Source: Candidatus Polarisedimenticolia bacterium
GTDB taxonomy: Bacteria; Acidobacteriota; Polarisedimenticolia; Gp22-AA2
Length of the DNA stretch: 51,972 nt
Assembly (NCBI GenBank): GCA_036001465.1
Contig: DASYUH010000011.1
Coordinates: forward strand, 1-51,972
Direction: 5' to 3'
The stretch's first letter is position 1. Each line of letters begins with the position of its first letter. Shown here one piece after another: positions 20,982-29,538 of this stretch. The notes below the pieces were generated by a model that saw only the letters and a program-made list of their open reading frames with translations, searched no databases and was not told where the DNA came from. The translations under genes and the position numbers were made by a program.

Positions 20982-21659
20982 TTGGCGAAAGTCACGGTCC
21001 TGATCGCGGACGATCTCAAGCTGTTCCTCGAAATCGAGAAATCCTACCTTCAACGCGGCGGGTTCGAGGTCCTCACGGCGATGTCCGGAGTGGACGCGGT
21101 GAGCCTCGCTCTGAGCCGGCAGCCGAACCTGATCCTGCTCGACCTGGAGATGCCGAAGATGGACGGCGCCACGGCCTGCGCGGAGATGCGGAAGAACCCG
21201 GCCCTGGCGGCGACCCCGATCATCATCATGAGCGCCACCGGCTCGACCCAGAACCGCGATCGCTGCGTGAGCGCGGGGTGCACCGAGTTCGTCACCAAGC
21301 CGCAGAAGCCGGACGAGCTCCTGGGAATGGTGGCGCGGATCCTGTCGCTGAAGAAACGGGAATCCGAGCGCATCACGGTGGTGTTCAACATCACCGGGAA
21401 GGATGCCACGCGTCAGGTCATCGGCCAGGCGAAGGACCTCAGCGAATCGGGGCTCCTGATGGTGACGCACTCGCCGATCACGGTGGGGGCCGTCCTGCAG
21501 ATCGAGTTCTTCCTGCCGGGCACGCGGTCGCAGATCAAGGTGCAGGGGAAGGTGGTGCGCCAGTCGCCGGGGTCCGATGGGACGCACGAGGTCGCCGTCC
21601 GGTTCACCGACCTGAGCCAGGACGACCGGGCCCTCATCCTGGACTACGCGCCCTCCTGA
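20982..21659 (+). CDS. Response regulator with C-terminal PilZ domain
   Basis: 225 aa. The N-terminal receiver domain has the acidic pair Asp10/Asp11, the phosphoacceptor Asp54 in LILLDLEMPKMDG, and the conserved Lys in FVTKPQKP. A PilZ domain (about 120-225) carries the c-di-GMP contacts RESER (RxxxR) and DLSESG (DxSxxG). It therefore probably joins phosphorelay input to c-di-GMP sensing, controlling motility or surface traits; no partner kinase is nearby. TTG 20982 is chosen because GGAGG (20972-20976) lies 5 nt upstream and the protein then begins at the receiver fold; upstream starts add non-conserved sequence. The last 26 nt overlap the converging gene's 3' end. Confidence 0.85.
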   Translation: MAKVTVLIADDLKLFLEIEKSYLQRGGFEVLTAMSGVDAVSLALSRQPNLILLDLEMPKMDGATACAEMRKNPALAATPIIIMSATGSTQNRDRCVSAGCTEFVTKPQKPDELLGMVARILSLKKRESERITVVFNITGKDATRQVIGQAKDLSESGLLMVTHSPITVGAVLQIEFFLPGTRSQIKVQGKVVRQSPGSDGTHEVAVRFTDLSQDDRALILDYAPS

Positions 21660-24600
21660 TCAGATCGTCCTGGAGCGAGCGCAGCGCCGGGTCGCCGGGG
21701 TGGCGGTCGAGCCCCTGGCGCACGAGGTCGAGCGCCTCCGGCAGCCGGTTCATCTCCGCCTTCGCCAGCGCCATCCCGAGGTACGGCCCGCTCCCCTGAT
21801 CCCCCAGGTCGCGCGCCCGCCGGAACGCGGCCAGCGCCCGCTCCGGCTCCGCCAGCCGGCGATAGACCGATCCCATCTTCATGTACAGGCCGGCTTCAGG
21901 CGCCAGGGTCGAGGCGCGCTCGTACGCCGCCGCGGCCTCGTCCCAGCGACCGAGCTGGGCGTACGCGCCGGCGAGATTGGCCAGAAAGCGCGGATTCTCG
22001 GGATCGAGCTCCTCCGCTCGCCGGAACGACTCCAGGGCCTCCTCGGATCGCCCGGCCCCCGCCAGCAGCACGCCCAGGAGGTTCTGGTACTCGTCGATGC
22101 GCGGATCGCGCGCCAGGGCGCGCCGCACGTAGGGCTCGAGCGCGGCGTGCCTGTCCTGGGGGAGGAGCGCCATCAGCCGCTGGGCCGCCACGACGCGCGC
22201 CGGGTCGGCCTGGAGCGATTTCCAGTAGAGGCCGACGGCCCCCTCCCGGTCGCCGGCGTCCTCGCGAAGGAGTCCCGCGATCGCGTCGTCGAGGCCGGGC
22301 CGCTTCTCCGTGCGCGTGGCCCAGCGTTTCACGGCGTCGAGGGCCGCCGGCCGGCCGCCGTCGCTCGAGAGGCAGACCTGCACGATCCACAGGACCGACT
22401 CGGGATCCATCGAGTCGATCGTGCGCAGCCCCTCTTCGAGGGCGGCGATCGCCTGCCGGGGCTGCCCCATGCCGAGATACGCCTCGGACAGCAGCTGGTA
22501 GTTCTTGGGGAGCTTCTGCCGGTCGTTCGCGAGACGCAGCTGCTTCGCCGCCCCGGCGTAGTCCTTCCGCTTCATGAAATACGTCGCCAGGTTGCGATGG
22601 TAGAAGACCTGCGTGTCCGCTCCCGGCCCCGAAGCGGGAGCGGCGGGGGGGGTGGCGGAGGGCGCGTGCACGCCCGCCACGACGGGCGCGCCGGCCTCCG
22701 GCGGGCCGCCGTCGCGGGGGGCGTTGCCGGCATCGCCGCCGATGTAGCCGAGGGCGCGCAGGTTGTCGAGGAGCTCCTCTTCCGCCTCGCGCACCCCGGG
22801 GCCCGTGGCGACGAGCGTGTCGCGGGGGGCGCCGAAGCGCTCGTAGGAGGGGATGGTGCGCACCGGGAACGAGGCGGCGAACTTCGGGTCGATGGCCTCG
22901 AGCAGGACCCGCCCCGGCATCTCCTCGGAGGCGGGCAGCCCGAGGAGGTACAGGAGCGTCGGCGCGATGTCGAACAGGGTGGCGCGCGGCCCCAGGCGGG
23001 CGCGGCGCGCCCCGGGGCCGCTCAGGATCAGGATGCCGTCTTCGCGATGCCATTCGACCGGCTGCTGGGTCGTGAAGGGGAGCACGTCCAGCGGGCGGTC
23101 CGCTCCGGTCTTGAACCCGTGGTCCGACACGACCATCACGGTCGTCTCCGGTCCGGCGGCGCGCAGGATCGTGCCCAGGAGCTCGTCCTGCCTGACGTAG
23201 AAGCCGGTGACCGCGTCCCGGTAGCGCCGGAAATCCTGCTCGGGGCAGATCGCCATGCGAGGCGGCATGCAGTGCTGGAAACGGTGCCCCATCATGTCGA
23301 TCCCCTCGAAATACACGGCCGTCAGGTCCAGACGGCGGGCGGCGAGGTCCGCCGCGATCGCGGCGTAGTTCTTCGATCCGGCCAGAATCGAGATCGCCAG
23401 CGGCACCGGCTGCTGGGCCATCTTGCGGTTCTCGGACTCGTCGTCGGACGTCCTGGGCTTGAGGACCGTCGCGAGCCCTTCGGCGAATTCGGCCCGGCTG
23501 ATGTGAAGGATCGGGCTGATCTCCTCGAAGGTCAGGTCGGCCGCGGTCCCGAGCGAGGGCCGGATCTCCTCGAAATACTGCTGGGGATAGGTGATCCCGG
23601 CAGGCGCCACCGCGCCGGGGGCCCGGGGCCGGAGCGTCTGGAAGATCACGAGGTTCGAGACCTGCACTCCCCTGACGGCCTCCGCCGGATAGGAGGCCCA
23701 CCACGCCACGAAGGCGCTCGAGCGGGAGGCGTCGCTCAGGATGTTCCACAGCGCCTTGACGCGCCGGAAGCGGCTGGTGATCGGCATGCGCCTTCCGGTC
23801 GCGGGGTCGATCGCCTGGAAATCGGCGACGCCGTGCACGTCCGGCCCGACGCCGGTCACCATGGTCGTCCACAGGAGGGGGGAAATCATCGGGTCGTACG
23901 ACCGCAGCGGGCCGCGCGCCCCGTTCTCGATCAGGCGCGCCAGGTTCGACAGGCGGCCGGCTCGCAGCAGCGGATCGATCGTGCTCCAGTCGGCCCCGTC
24001 GAGGCCGATCAGAAGGACGCGCAGGCCGGTGGCTTCGGGCCGGGGCGCCTCGGACGACACCGCGAACGACGCCGGCGGGCCGATGCGGGCCACGAGGGAT
24101 GCCGGCTCGATTCCGCCGGCGCGCAGCGCGCGCGCGATCGCCTCCGCGGCGGGGCGAGAGAGGGGCGCGTTGGCGGCCCCGATCGCGACCGAGGCGCCGG
24201 CCGCGCTCCCCGAATCGGGGCCGCCGGGATGGGCCGGCAGAAGGGCGGCCACGGGAACCGGCTCGAGCGCCTCGCGCGCGAGCAGGGACGCCATGCCGCG
24301 CAGGCCGGACTCCTGAATCGCGCGCATTCGTTCAGCCGGCGTGGCCGCGGCCTCCGCGAGCCGGTCCGGCGCGAGCTCGTAGGCGAACGACAGGCGGATC
24401 CTGAGGGAGGCCCCCTCGTCGGTCCGGCGCTCCACCTCCACGCCCTCGAGGCGCCCGGCGAGCGGGATGAACGGGACGTGCGCGAACGGCCGCCGCAGGC
24501 GCCAGCCCGCAGGGCGCAGCGCGCCGTGGATGGCGGCGATCGAGCCCTCCGGGACGTGCACGAACAGGGACACGGTCCCCAGCGCCAGCAGGATCGCGAC

Positions 24601-24717
24601 ACCGATCCCGCAGAGAACGATGAGCCGGAGCGAGGACCCGGGGCCGGGATCTCCGCCCGGGGGCCGCGTCGCGGGATGCCGAGGGGCGGGATGCCGGGGA
24701 GGATGCGGCTGGTTCAC
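21634..24717 (-). CDS. Membrane-anchored SPFH-like / alkaline-phosphatase-superfamily phosphodiesterase / TPR fusion
   Basis: 1027 aa. A Pro/His-rich cytoplasmic start (1-29) is followed by one membrane helix (about 30-53). Residues 54-220 look like an SPFH/prohibitin domain (VPEGSIAAIHG ... GWRLRRPF ... VERRTDEGASLRIRLSFAYEL). From 232 comes a type I phosphodiesterase: metal ligands Asp240/Asp243 in LIGLDGADW, nucleophile Thr284 or 285 in LLWTTMVTG, then GIDMMGHRFQH and MVVSDHGFK. From ~710 several TPRs run to the end (QPRQAIAALEEGL, GRWDEAAAAYERA). The catalytic part should lie outside the cytoplasm. GTG start with TATACT just before it. Substrate unknown; nucleotide, phospholipid or glycolipid phosphates are possible. 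Confidence 0.75.
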   Translation of the reverse strand: MNQPHPPRHPAPRHPATRPPGGDPGPGSSLRLIVLCGIGVAILLALGTVSLFVHVPEGSIAAIHGALRPAGWRLRRPFAHVPFIPLAGRLEGVEVERRTDEGASLRIRLSFAYELAPDRLAEAAATPAERMRAIQESGLRGMASLLAREALEPVPVAALLPAHPGGPDSGSAAGASVAIGAANAPLSRPAAEAIARALRAGGIEPASLVARIGPPASFAVSSEAPRPEATGLRVLLIGLDGADWSTIDPLLRAGRLSNLARLIENGARGPLRSYDPMISPLLWTTMVTGVGPDVHGVADFQAIDPATGRRMPITSRFRRVKALWNILSDASRSSAFVAWWASYPAEAVRGVQVSNLVIFQTLRPRAPGAVAPAGITYPQQYFEEIRPSLGTAADLTFEEISPILHISRAEFAEGLATVLKPRTSDDESENRKMAQQPVPLAISILAGSKNYAAIAADLAARRLDLTAVYFEGIDMMGHRFQHCMPPRMAICPEQDFRRYRDAVTGFYVRQDELLGTILRAAGPETTVMVVSDHGFKTGADRPLDVLPFTTQQPVEWHREDGILILSGPGARRARLGPRATLFDIAPTLLYLLGLPASEEMPGRVLLEAIDPKFAASFPVRTIPSYERFGAPRDTLVATGPGVREAEEELLDNLRALGYIGGDAGNAPRDGGPPEAGAPVVAGVHAPSATPPAAPASGPGADTQVFYHRNLATYFMKRKDYAGAAKQLRLANDRQKLPKNYQLLSEAYLGMGQPRQAIAALEEGLRTIDSMDPESVLWIVQVCLSSDGGRPAALDAVKRWATRTEKRPGLDDAIAGLLREDAGDREGAVGLYWKSLQADPARVVAAQRLMALLPQDRHAALEPYVRRALARDPRIDEYQNLLGVLLAGAGRSEEALESFRRAEELDPENPRFLANLAGAYAQLGRWDEAAAAYERASTLAPEAGLYMKMGSVYRRLAEPERALAAFRRARDLGDQGSGPYLGMALAKAEMNRLPEALDLVRQGLDRHPGDPALRSLQDDLIRRARSPG

Positions 24718-24724
24718 GCGGGCG

Positions 24725-24730
24725 AGTATA
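24725..24730 (-). promoter_or_regulatory. -10 element for the phosphodiesterase/TPR gene
   Basis: TATACT on the minus strand (24730 to 24725), 7 nt before the GTG start, so the mRNA would be essentially leaderless. It lies directly after the terminator U-tract of the upstream TonB-receptor gene. Confidence 0.4.
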
Positions 24731-24731
24731 T

Positions 24732-24760
24732 AAAAAAAGCGGCCCCCTTGCGGGGGCCGC
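24732..24760 (-). terminator. Rho-independent terminator of the TonB-receptor gene
   Basis: Minus strand: GCGGCCCCC (24760-24752), loop GCAA, GGGGGCCGC (24747-24739), then seven T. A 9-bp all-GC stem with a U-tract, 33 nt after the TonB-receptor stop codon. Confidence 0.88.
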
Positions 24761-24793
24761 CTGGATCAGGAGGCTGCGAGATGAGGCGCGACT

Positions 24794-27700
24794 CTAGAAG
24801 TCCCACCGGGCCGCCAGGCGCCATTGCCGGGGGGCCTGGTACTGGATCGGCTTCAGGAAGTCCGGGTCGGTGACGCCGGCCGTCAGCTCGATGTTGTCGT
24901 CGAACGCGGTCGGCTCCTGCGTCCTGAAGATGTTGAAGACGTCCAGCATGACGGACAGCTTCGTCTTGCCGATGGTGATCGGGTAGTCGCCGTGCAGGTC
25001 CAGGGTCACCAGGTCCGGCGTCCTGCCGAGATTGCCGCGCTTGACCGCCGTGTAGCTGAACAGGAACGGGTTGCTGGCGGAGTTCGGGTCGGCCAGGGCG
25101 GAGGAGAGGCTGCTCGTCTTTGTCAGCGTCCCCCCCGTGTTCCAGTACGCGTAGACCGGGTTGATTCCGGGAATCTCCCCGCTGTTCTGGTAGATCGGGT
25201 GCGCCAGCATGGAGGTGCGCGGCACGCCCGAGGCCCAGGAGAAGTTGGCCCCGACGCGCAGCTTGTTGCCGAAGCTGTACGACGGGAAGACGTGCAGCAC
25301 GTGGCTGACGTCCGCCGGGAGCGGTCCACGGGCGAACTGCCCGGACATCAGCGGCGAGTTCGGGAAGTCGTAGAGCGACGTGACGTTCGGATCGCTCTGG
25401 CCGTTGTCGTTGCGGAACAGCCCCTCGTAGTTTCCGATCAGGCGCGCGAAGCGATAGTTGGCGATGAGCGACCAGCTGTCGGAGAACCGCTTCGTGAAGA
25501 CCATTTCCAGCGCCTTGTACCGGCGCGACGCGCTGGGGAAGCTGAACAGTCCGCCTGTCGGCACGTTCTTCGTGCCGGGGTTGGCCAGCTCGTAGGCGCC
25601 GAACAGGGCCGCCGGGAACGTCGTGCTCTGCGGCGTTCCGGTGCTCCCGCCGAACGGGTCGTACGGGTAGCCGTACGAGTAGCCGTAGTAGTAGTTCTGG
25701 ATCTGCTCGATGGCGTTGACCTGCACGTCCTCCAGGGCGCGCCCCTGCGTGCGGTAGATGGCGCGCACCTCGAACGAGGTGTTGGGCGACACCTCGAAGG
25801 CGAAGCCGCCCGACAGCTCGTCCTCGAAGGGGAGCTTGGTCCCCTTCACGACGGTCGTCGGCTGGATCCCCTGCACGAAGGTAGGCCCGGACTGGGTCGT
25901 CAGGTCCCGATCGCTGAACTCCGCCCTGCTGATCCCGACCTCGTTGCTGAAGGCGCGGATCGCCAGATCGTTCGGGACCCTCTCGTAGTAGCGGCCCCAG
26001 TTGGCGTACAGGCGGCTCTTGCCGTTGCCGAGCACGTCCCAGGTCACGCCCAGGCGGGGGGCCAGGTTGCCGTCGAAGGTGTAGTCGCTCGGCTTGTAGT
26101 CGGTCGTGACGCCGCCCAGCGTGAGCGAGAACTCGCCGGCGCCGTTGACCGTCTCCTCGGTCAGCCGCACGCCGCCCTTGACCGTCCAGCGCGGGGTGAC
26201 CTGCCAGGTGTCCTGGACGAAGAAGCTCCTCTCCGTCGCGGTCGTGGCGGGGGCCTCGGGCGACAGACGGGCGCGGGTCACGCGGAACACGTTGTTCGTG
26301 TCGTAGGCATCGCTCACGGTTCCCGCCGTGTTTCGGACGTCGACGAGGGCGCCGCCCCGCGTGGGGGTCGCAAATCCCCCGATGTCGACGTTGAACGACG
26401 GGCCGGTGTAGTTGGCGGTGTCCTTGTAGGAGATGTCGTCGTACTGCATCCCGTACTTGATCTCGTGCGTGCCGAGCACGTTGGTGAACTTCATCGAGTA
26501 CTGGGTGTTCGAGTCATCCTGGTTCGAGATGAAGCCGATGCCTCCGCGGCGCGTGTTCACCGGGGACAGCGTGAAGGGGACCGCGCCGGTGCCGGGATCG
26601 TAGGTCGTCGCGCCGCGGAAGAACTCCAGCGTGTTGCGCAGATCCCTGTAGTTGTACTGGTCCAGCGCGGAGGTCTCGCGGAACGTCCCGTCATGGTGCG
26701 CGATCTGGGCTTCCATGAAGAAGCGCGGCCCGAACACGGCGTTCCACTTCAGGGCCTGGTTGTCCGAGCCGAACTTGATATCGCTGTAGCCGCCGCCGAC
26801 GTTGAAGTCGGTGAAGCGGGGGGAGTTGTCCCGCTGCGGCCCGTTCTTGCCGTCGGCCGGGTCGCCGAAGAAGCTCAGCTCCACCTGGTGCTTCGGAGAC
26901 ACCTGCCAGTTGAACTTCAGGGCGTAGTTGTTGGCGGTGCGCTGGCGCTCCAGCTCCCGTCCGGCCGACGGGAAGGCCAGCGCCGACGGGGCGGCGAACG
27001 CGTTCGTCGAAGCCGTCTCGTCGAACACCGTTTCGCACTGGCTGCCGCCCGTGCAGGTGCTGGCGGCGGCGAACTCCGGATTGATCTTGGACTGGGCCTC
27101 CAGCCTTGTCGTGGTGATGACCGGGTTGTAGGCGACGAAGAAGAACACCTTGTCCTTGACGATCGGGCCGCCCAGCGAGAAGGCGAAATCGTTCACGTTC
27201 TGGTTGATGGTGTTGGCGAAGCCGGCGTCGAGGGCGACGAGCGTCCTGGAGGACATCAGGGAGGACGGCGTGGCGAACCACTTGACGCTTCCCTTGAAAT
27301 CGTTGGTCCCCGAGCGGACGATGGTGTTGATGATGCCGCCGAGGGCCTGGCCGTACTCGGCCTCGAACCCGCCGGTCTTGATCTGCACCTCGTCCAGGAA
27401 ATCGCTGGTGACCCCGGTGCCGAGCGAGCCGTAGTTGATGTTGTAGGCGCCGATGCCGCCGTAGCCGGTGTTCGTGACGTTCACGCCGTCGATCAGGTAG
27501 ACGTTTTCCAGCCCCGAGGCTCCGCCGATCGAATAGTTGCCCTGACCGGTGAGCAGCCCGCTCACGACTCCGGGCGCGATCGCGTACGTATCCGTGAACG
27601 AGCGCCCGATTGGCACGGCGTCGGCGAAGTCGCCGTACTTGATGTTGGTGCCGGTGGCGGTCGAGCGGACATCGACGAGCGGCGCGTCGCCGGTGACCGT

Positions 27701-28051
27701 GATCGTCTCGGTCTTGCCGGGCTCCAGGGTGAAGTCGAGGGAGGATCTCTGGTTCAGTCCGATCTGCACGTCGTTGCGGATGACCGTCGTGAACCCGCCC
27801 GGGGCCTCCGCGCGAATCGTGTAGGCGGCCGGACGCATGAACGGCAGGATGTAGCTGCCGTTTGCGTCCGTCTCCGCGGTGCGCGTGCCGAACTGCGACG
27901 TGGCGATGATCACCGCGCCCGCGATTCCCCGGCCGGTCGGGTCCATGACCTTGCCCGCCAGGGTCCCGGTCGTGAGCTCTTGGGCTGACGCCGGGGTTGC
28001 CGTGATCAGCACTGCGAGCAGCAGCACCACCCACGTCATCCCGATCTTCAT
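24794..28051 (-). CDS. TonB-dependent receptor, Oar-like, with carboxypeptidase-regulatory-like N-terminus
   Basis: Outer-membrane barrel for energised uptake. 1085 aa. Signal peptide MKIGMTWVVLLLAVLITATPASA; then a carboxypeptidase-regulatory-like beta-sandwich (GTLAGKVMDPTGRGIAGAVI ... NGSYILPFMRPAAYTI), a plug domain (about 125-255, with VYLIDGVNVTNTG and EAEYGQALGGIINTI), and a long barrel ending in an aromatic Phe (LAARWDF). This domain order is common in Acidobacteriota and Myxococcota. The start at 28051 is supported by the signal peptide and GAGGAG-type Shine-Dalgarno sequence just upstream. It is flanked by its own promoter and terminator, so it is probably transcribed alone. The substrate cannot be inferred. 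Confidence 0.9.
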   Translation of the reverse strand: MKIGMTWVVLLLAVLITATPASAQELTTGTLAGKVMDPTGRGIAGAVIIATSQFGTRTAETDANGSYILPFMRPAAYTIRAEAPGGFTTVIRNDVQIGLNQRSSLDFTLEPGKTETITVTGDAPLVDVRSTATGTNIKYGDFADAVPIGRSFTDTYAIAPGVVSGLLTGQGNYSIGGASGLENVYLIDGVNVTNTGYGGIGAYNINYGSLGTGVTSDFLDEVQIKTGGFEAEYGQALGGIINTIVRSGTNDFKGSVKWFATPSSLMSSRTLVALDAGFANTINQNVNDFAFSLGGPIVKDKVFFFVAYNPVITTTRLEAQSKINPEFAAASTCTGGSQCETVFDETASTNAFAAPSALAFPSAGRELERQRTANNYALKFNWQVSPKHQVELSFFGDPADGKNGPQRDNSPRFTDFNVGGGYSDIKFGSDNQALKWNAVFGPRFFMEAQIAHHDGTFRETSALDQYNYRDLRNTLEFFRGATTYDPGTGAVPFTLSPVNTRRGGIGFISNQDDSNTQYSMKFTNVLGTHEIKYGMQYDDISYKDTANYTGPSFNVDIGGFATPTRGGALVDVRNTAGTVSDAYDTNNVFRVTRARLSPEAPATTATERSFFVQDTWQVTPRWTVKGGVRLTEETVNGAGEFSLTLGGVTTDYKPSDYTFDGNLAPRLGVTWDVLGNGKSRLYANWGRYYERVPNDLAIRAFSNEVGISRAEFSDRDLTTQSGPTFVQGIQPTTVVKGTKLPFEDELSGGFAFEVSPNTSFEVRAIYRTQGRALEDVQVNAIEQIQNYYYGYSYGYPYDPFGGSTGTPQSTTFPAALFGAYELANPGTKNVPTGGLFSFPSASRRYKALEMVFTKRFSDSWSLIANYRFARLIGNYEGLFRNDNGQSDPNVTSLYDFPNSPLMSGQFARGPLPADVSHVLHVFPSYSFGNKLRVGANFSWASGVPRTSMLAHPIYQNSGEIPGINPVYAYWNTGGTLTKTSSLSSALADPNSASNPFLFSYTAVKRGNLGRTPDLVTLDLHGDYPITIGKTKLSVMLDVFNIFRTQEPTAFDDNIELTAGVTDPDFLKPIQYQAPRQWRLAARWDF

Positions 28052-28125
28052 CGCTCCACTCCTCTCGAAGTCAATCAGCGTCGCCCCTCCGGCGCCCGCG
28101 GTCGGATCCAAAATCACGCAATCGC

Positions 28126-28153
28126 AATATAAGGCCCGCACTTCCGAACGCAA
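28126..28153 (-). promoter_or_regulatory. Promoter for the TonB-dependent receptor
   Basis: Minus strand: -35 TTGCGT (28153-28148), 16-nt spacer, -10 TATATT (28131-28126), giving a leader of about 70 nt. Confidence 0.45.
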
Positions 28154-28225
28154 GGGAGGCGGGAAAATTGCCGGCGGGGGATTACGGTTCGGTAATCGGC
28201 CCGCTTGCGGGAGGGGTCCGGGGGC

Positions 28226-29404
28226 TCAGAACTGCAGGAGGGCGCCCAGATCGCGCGCCAGGGAGGCGTCGAGGAGCCTCAGGCGCTCGTATTCGCCGCG
28301 GGCCTGATCGCGGTGCTTTGCGGCGGCAAGGGCCACCGCGAGCTGGTAGCGCGCAGGGGCGTTGTAGGGGTCGATCGACAGGGCCCGCTTGAACGCGTCG
28401 GCCGCCTCCGGGTATCGCCCCGTCGTCCCGAGCGCGACACCGAGGTTGAGGTGGGCCAGGAAAAGGCGCGGGTTCAGGACGGCCGCGCGCGCGAAATCGA
28501 GGATGGCGGCTTCGGTTCGGCCGATGCGGAAGCGCCAGGCCCCGCGCTCCATCAGCAGGACGTCGGAATCGCCGGACAGGCTCACCGCCTCGTCGAGAAG
28601 GGCCAGCACCCGATCGGCCTGGTCGTCGCGGGTCAGGAGCAGGGCCTGCGCCAGGAGCCCGGCGGCGGTGCGCGCCGGCTGGGCCTGGACGAGCGGGGCG
28701 GGCGGCGCCTCGAGAAGGGGACGTCCGGTCCGGGTGGCGGCGGCGTCGAGAGCAGGGCGATCGATCGGCACGGCGCAGGCGAAGAGCCGGTCGCCCCCGG
28801 CCGGAGGGGGGAGCACCGATCCGATCAGCCGGCGCCGGCCGTCCAGAAGAAAGCCCGACCCCGCTCCGCCGCCGTCGGGGACGCGCAGGCGCAGCAGGTC
28901 GGGCCCGCCCCGCACCGGGAGCGAGCGGTCCAGCACGGCGCGGTAGACGCGGCTGCGATAGCCGTCGCGGTTCCGGATGCCGATCAGCGCGTCCCCCGCT
29001 GCGGCGGGCGGCACGGCCGCCGAATCGCCGGCCTCGCACGCGCCCAATCCCGGCGCGCGCAGGAGCATGAGATCGCGGCCGGGATCCTCGAGCAGGATCT
29101 CCGTCACGTCGACCGCGCCGGCGGACGAGGACGCCAGCGCATCGGGAGCGACCACGAGGGTGCGCCAGCGGGCCGCACCGTGCGCCGTGGCGGACAGAGG
29201 CGCCAGCACCAGCCCCGGTCGATCGAGCGCGTAGCCCACCGTCTGCAGGACGGTGTTGCCGGAGGCGTCGCGTCCGGAGACCTCGAGGACGCACGACAGC
29301 GGGCCGGGTCCGGGGATGGCGGAGGGGATCGCCGCATCGGACGCGCGGCTCCCCGGCGAGGACAGGTCCAGCGCCGCCCCGACGGCGAGCGCGCACGCCA
29401 CCAC
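28226..29404 (-). CDS. Exported trypsin-like-fold/TPR protein, catalytically doubtful
   Basis: 392 aa from GTG 29404. The N-terminal ~230 residues look like a chymotrypsin-fold protease (LVLAPLSA, VTEILLEDPGRDLMLLRAPG, a beta-rich second half) but the expected GNSGG is replaced by GGAGSGFLLD, so activity is uncertain. The C-terminal part has TPRs (GRTEAAILDFARAAVLNP, GRYPEAADAFKRALSIDP). The GTG start leaves a signal-like helix without positive charge. An upstream ATT (29419) with GGGGGAGGG (29432-29424) 4 nt before it would give MRSSCVVACALAVGAAL, a proper signal peptide. It shares the minus strand with the TonB receptor (174 nt gap). Likely periplasmic; role unknown. Confidence 0.65.
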   Translation of the reverse strand: MVACALAVGAALDLSSPGSRASDAAIPSAIPGPGPLSCVLEVSGRDASGNTVLQTVGYALDRPGLVLAPLSATAHGAARWRTLVVAPDALASSSAGAVDVTEILLEDPGRDLMLLRAPGLGACEAGDSAAVPPAAAGDALIGIRNRDGYRSRVYRAVLDRSLPVRGGPDLLRLRVPDGGGAGSGFLLDGRRRLIGSVLPPPAGGDRLFACAVPIDRPALDAAATRTGRPLLEAPPAPLVQAQPARTAAGLLAQALLLTRDDQADRVLALLDEAVSLSGDSDVLLMERGAWRFRIGRTEAAILDFARAAVLNPRLFLAHLNLGVALGTTGRYPEAADAFKRALSIDPYNAPARYQLAVALAAAKHRDQARGEYERLRLLDASLARDLGALLQF

Positions 29405-29509
29405 GCAGGAAGACCGAATGGAACCCTCCCCCGGAAGACAACGGGCTCCGCGATGGGGGGCGCGGCCGAACCATTCAACTCAGGCTGTCGGTGCTTGATC
29501 GCGTGGACT

Positions 29510-29538
29510 CATCTACGACACGGCGCGCTCTTCGTCAA
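29510..29538 (-). promoter_or_regulatory. Possible promoter for the protease-like/TPR gene
   Basis: Minus strand: -35 TTGACG (29538-29533), 17-nt spacer, TAGATG (29515-29510). The -35 overlaps the stop of the preceding glycosyltransferase gene. Confidence 0.4.

Noticed and set aside
21700-24873. 1057-aa plus-strand open frame
   Set aside because: Lies opposite the phosphodiesterase/TPR gene, rich in Arg/Gly/His with no motifs; a shadow.
24824-27988. 1054-aa plus-strand open frame
   Set aside because: Antisense to the TonB receptor, whose signal peptide, plug and barrel are clear.
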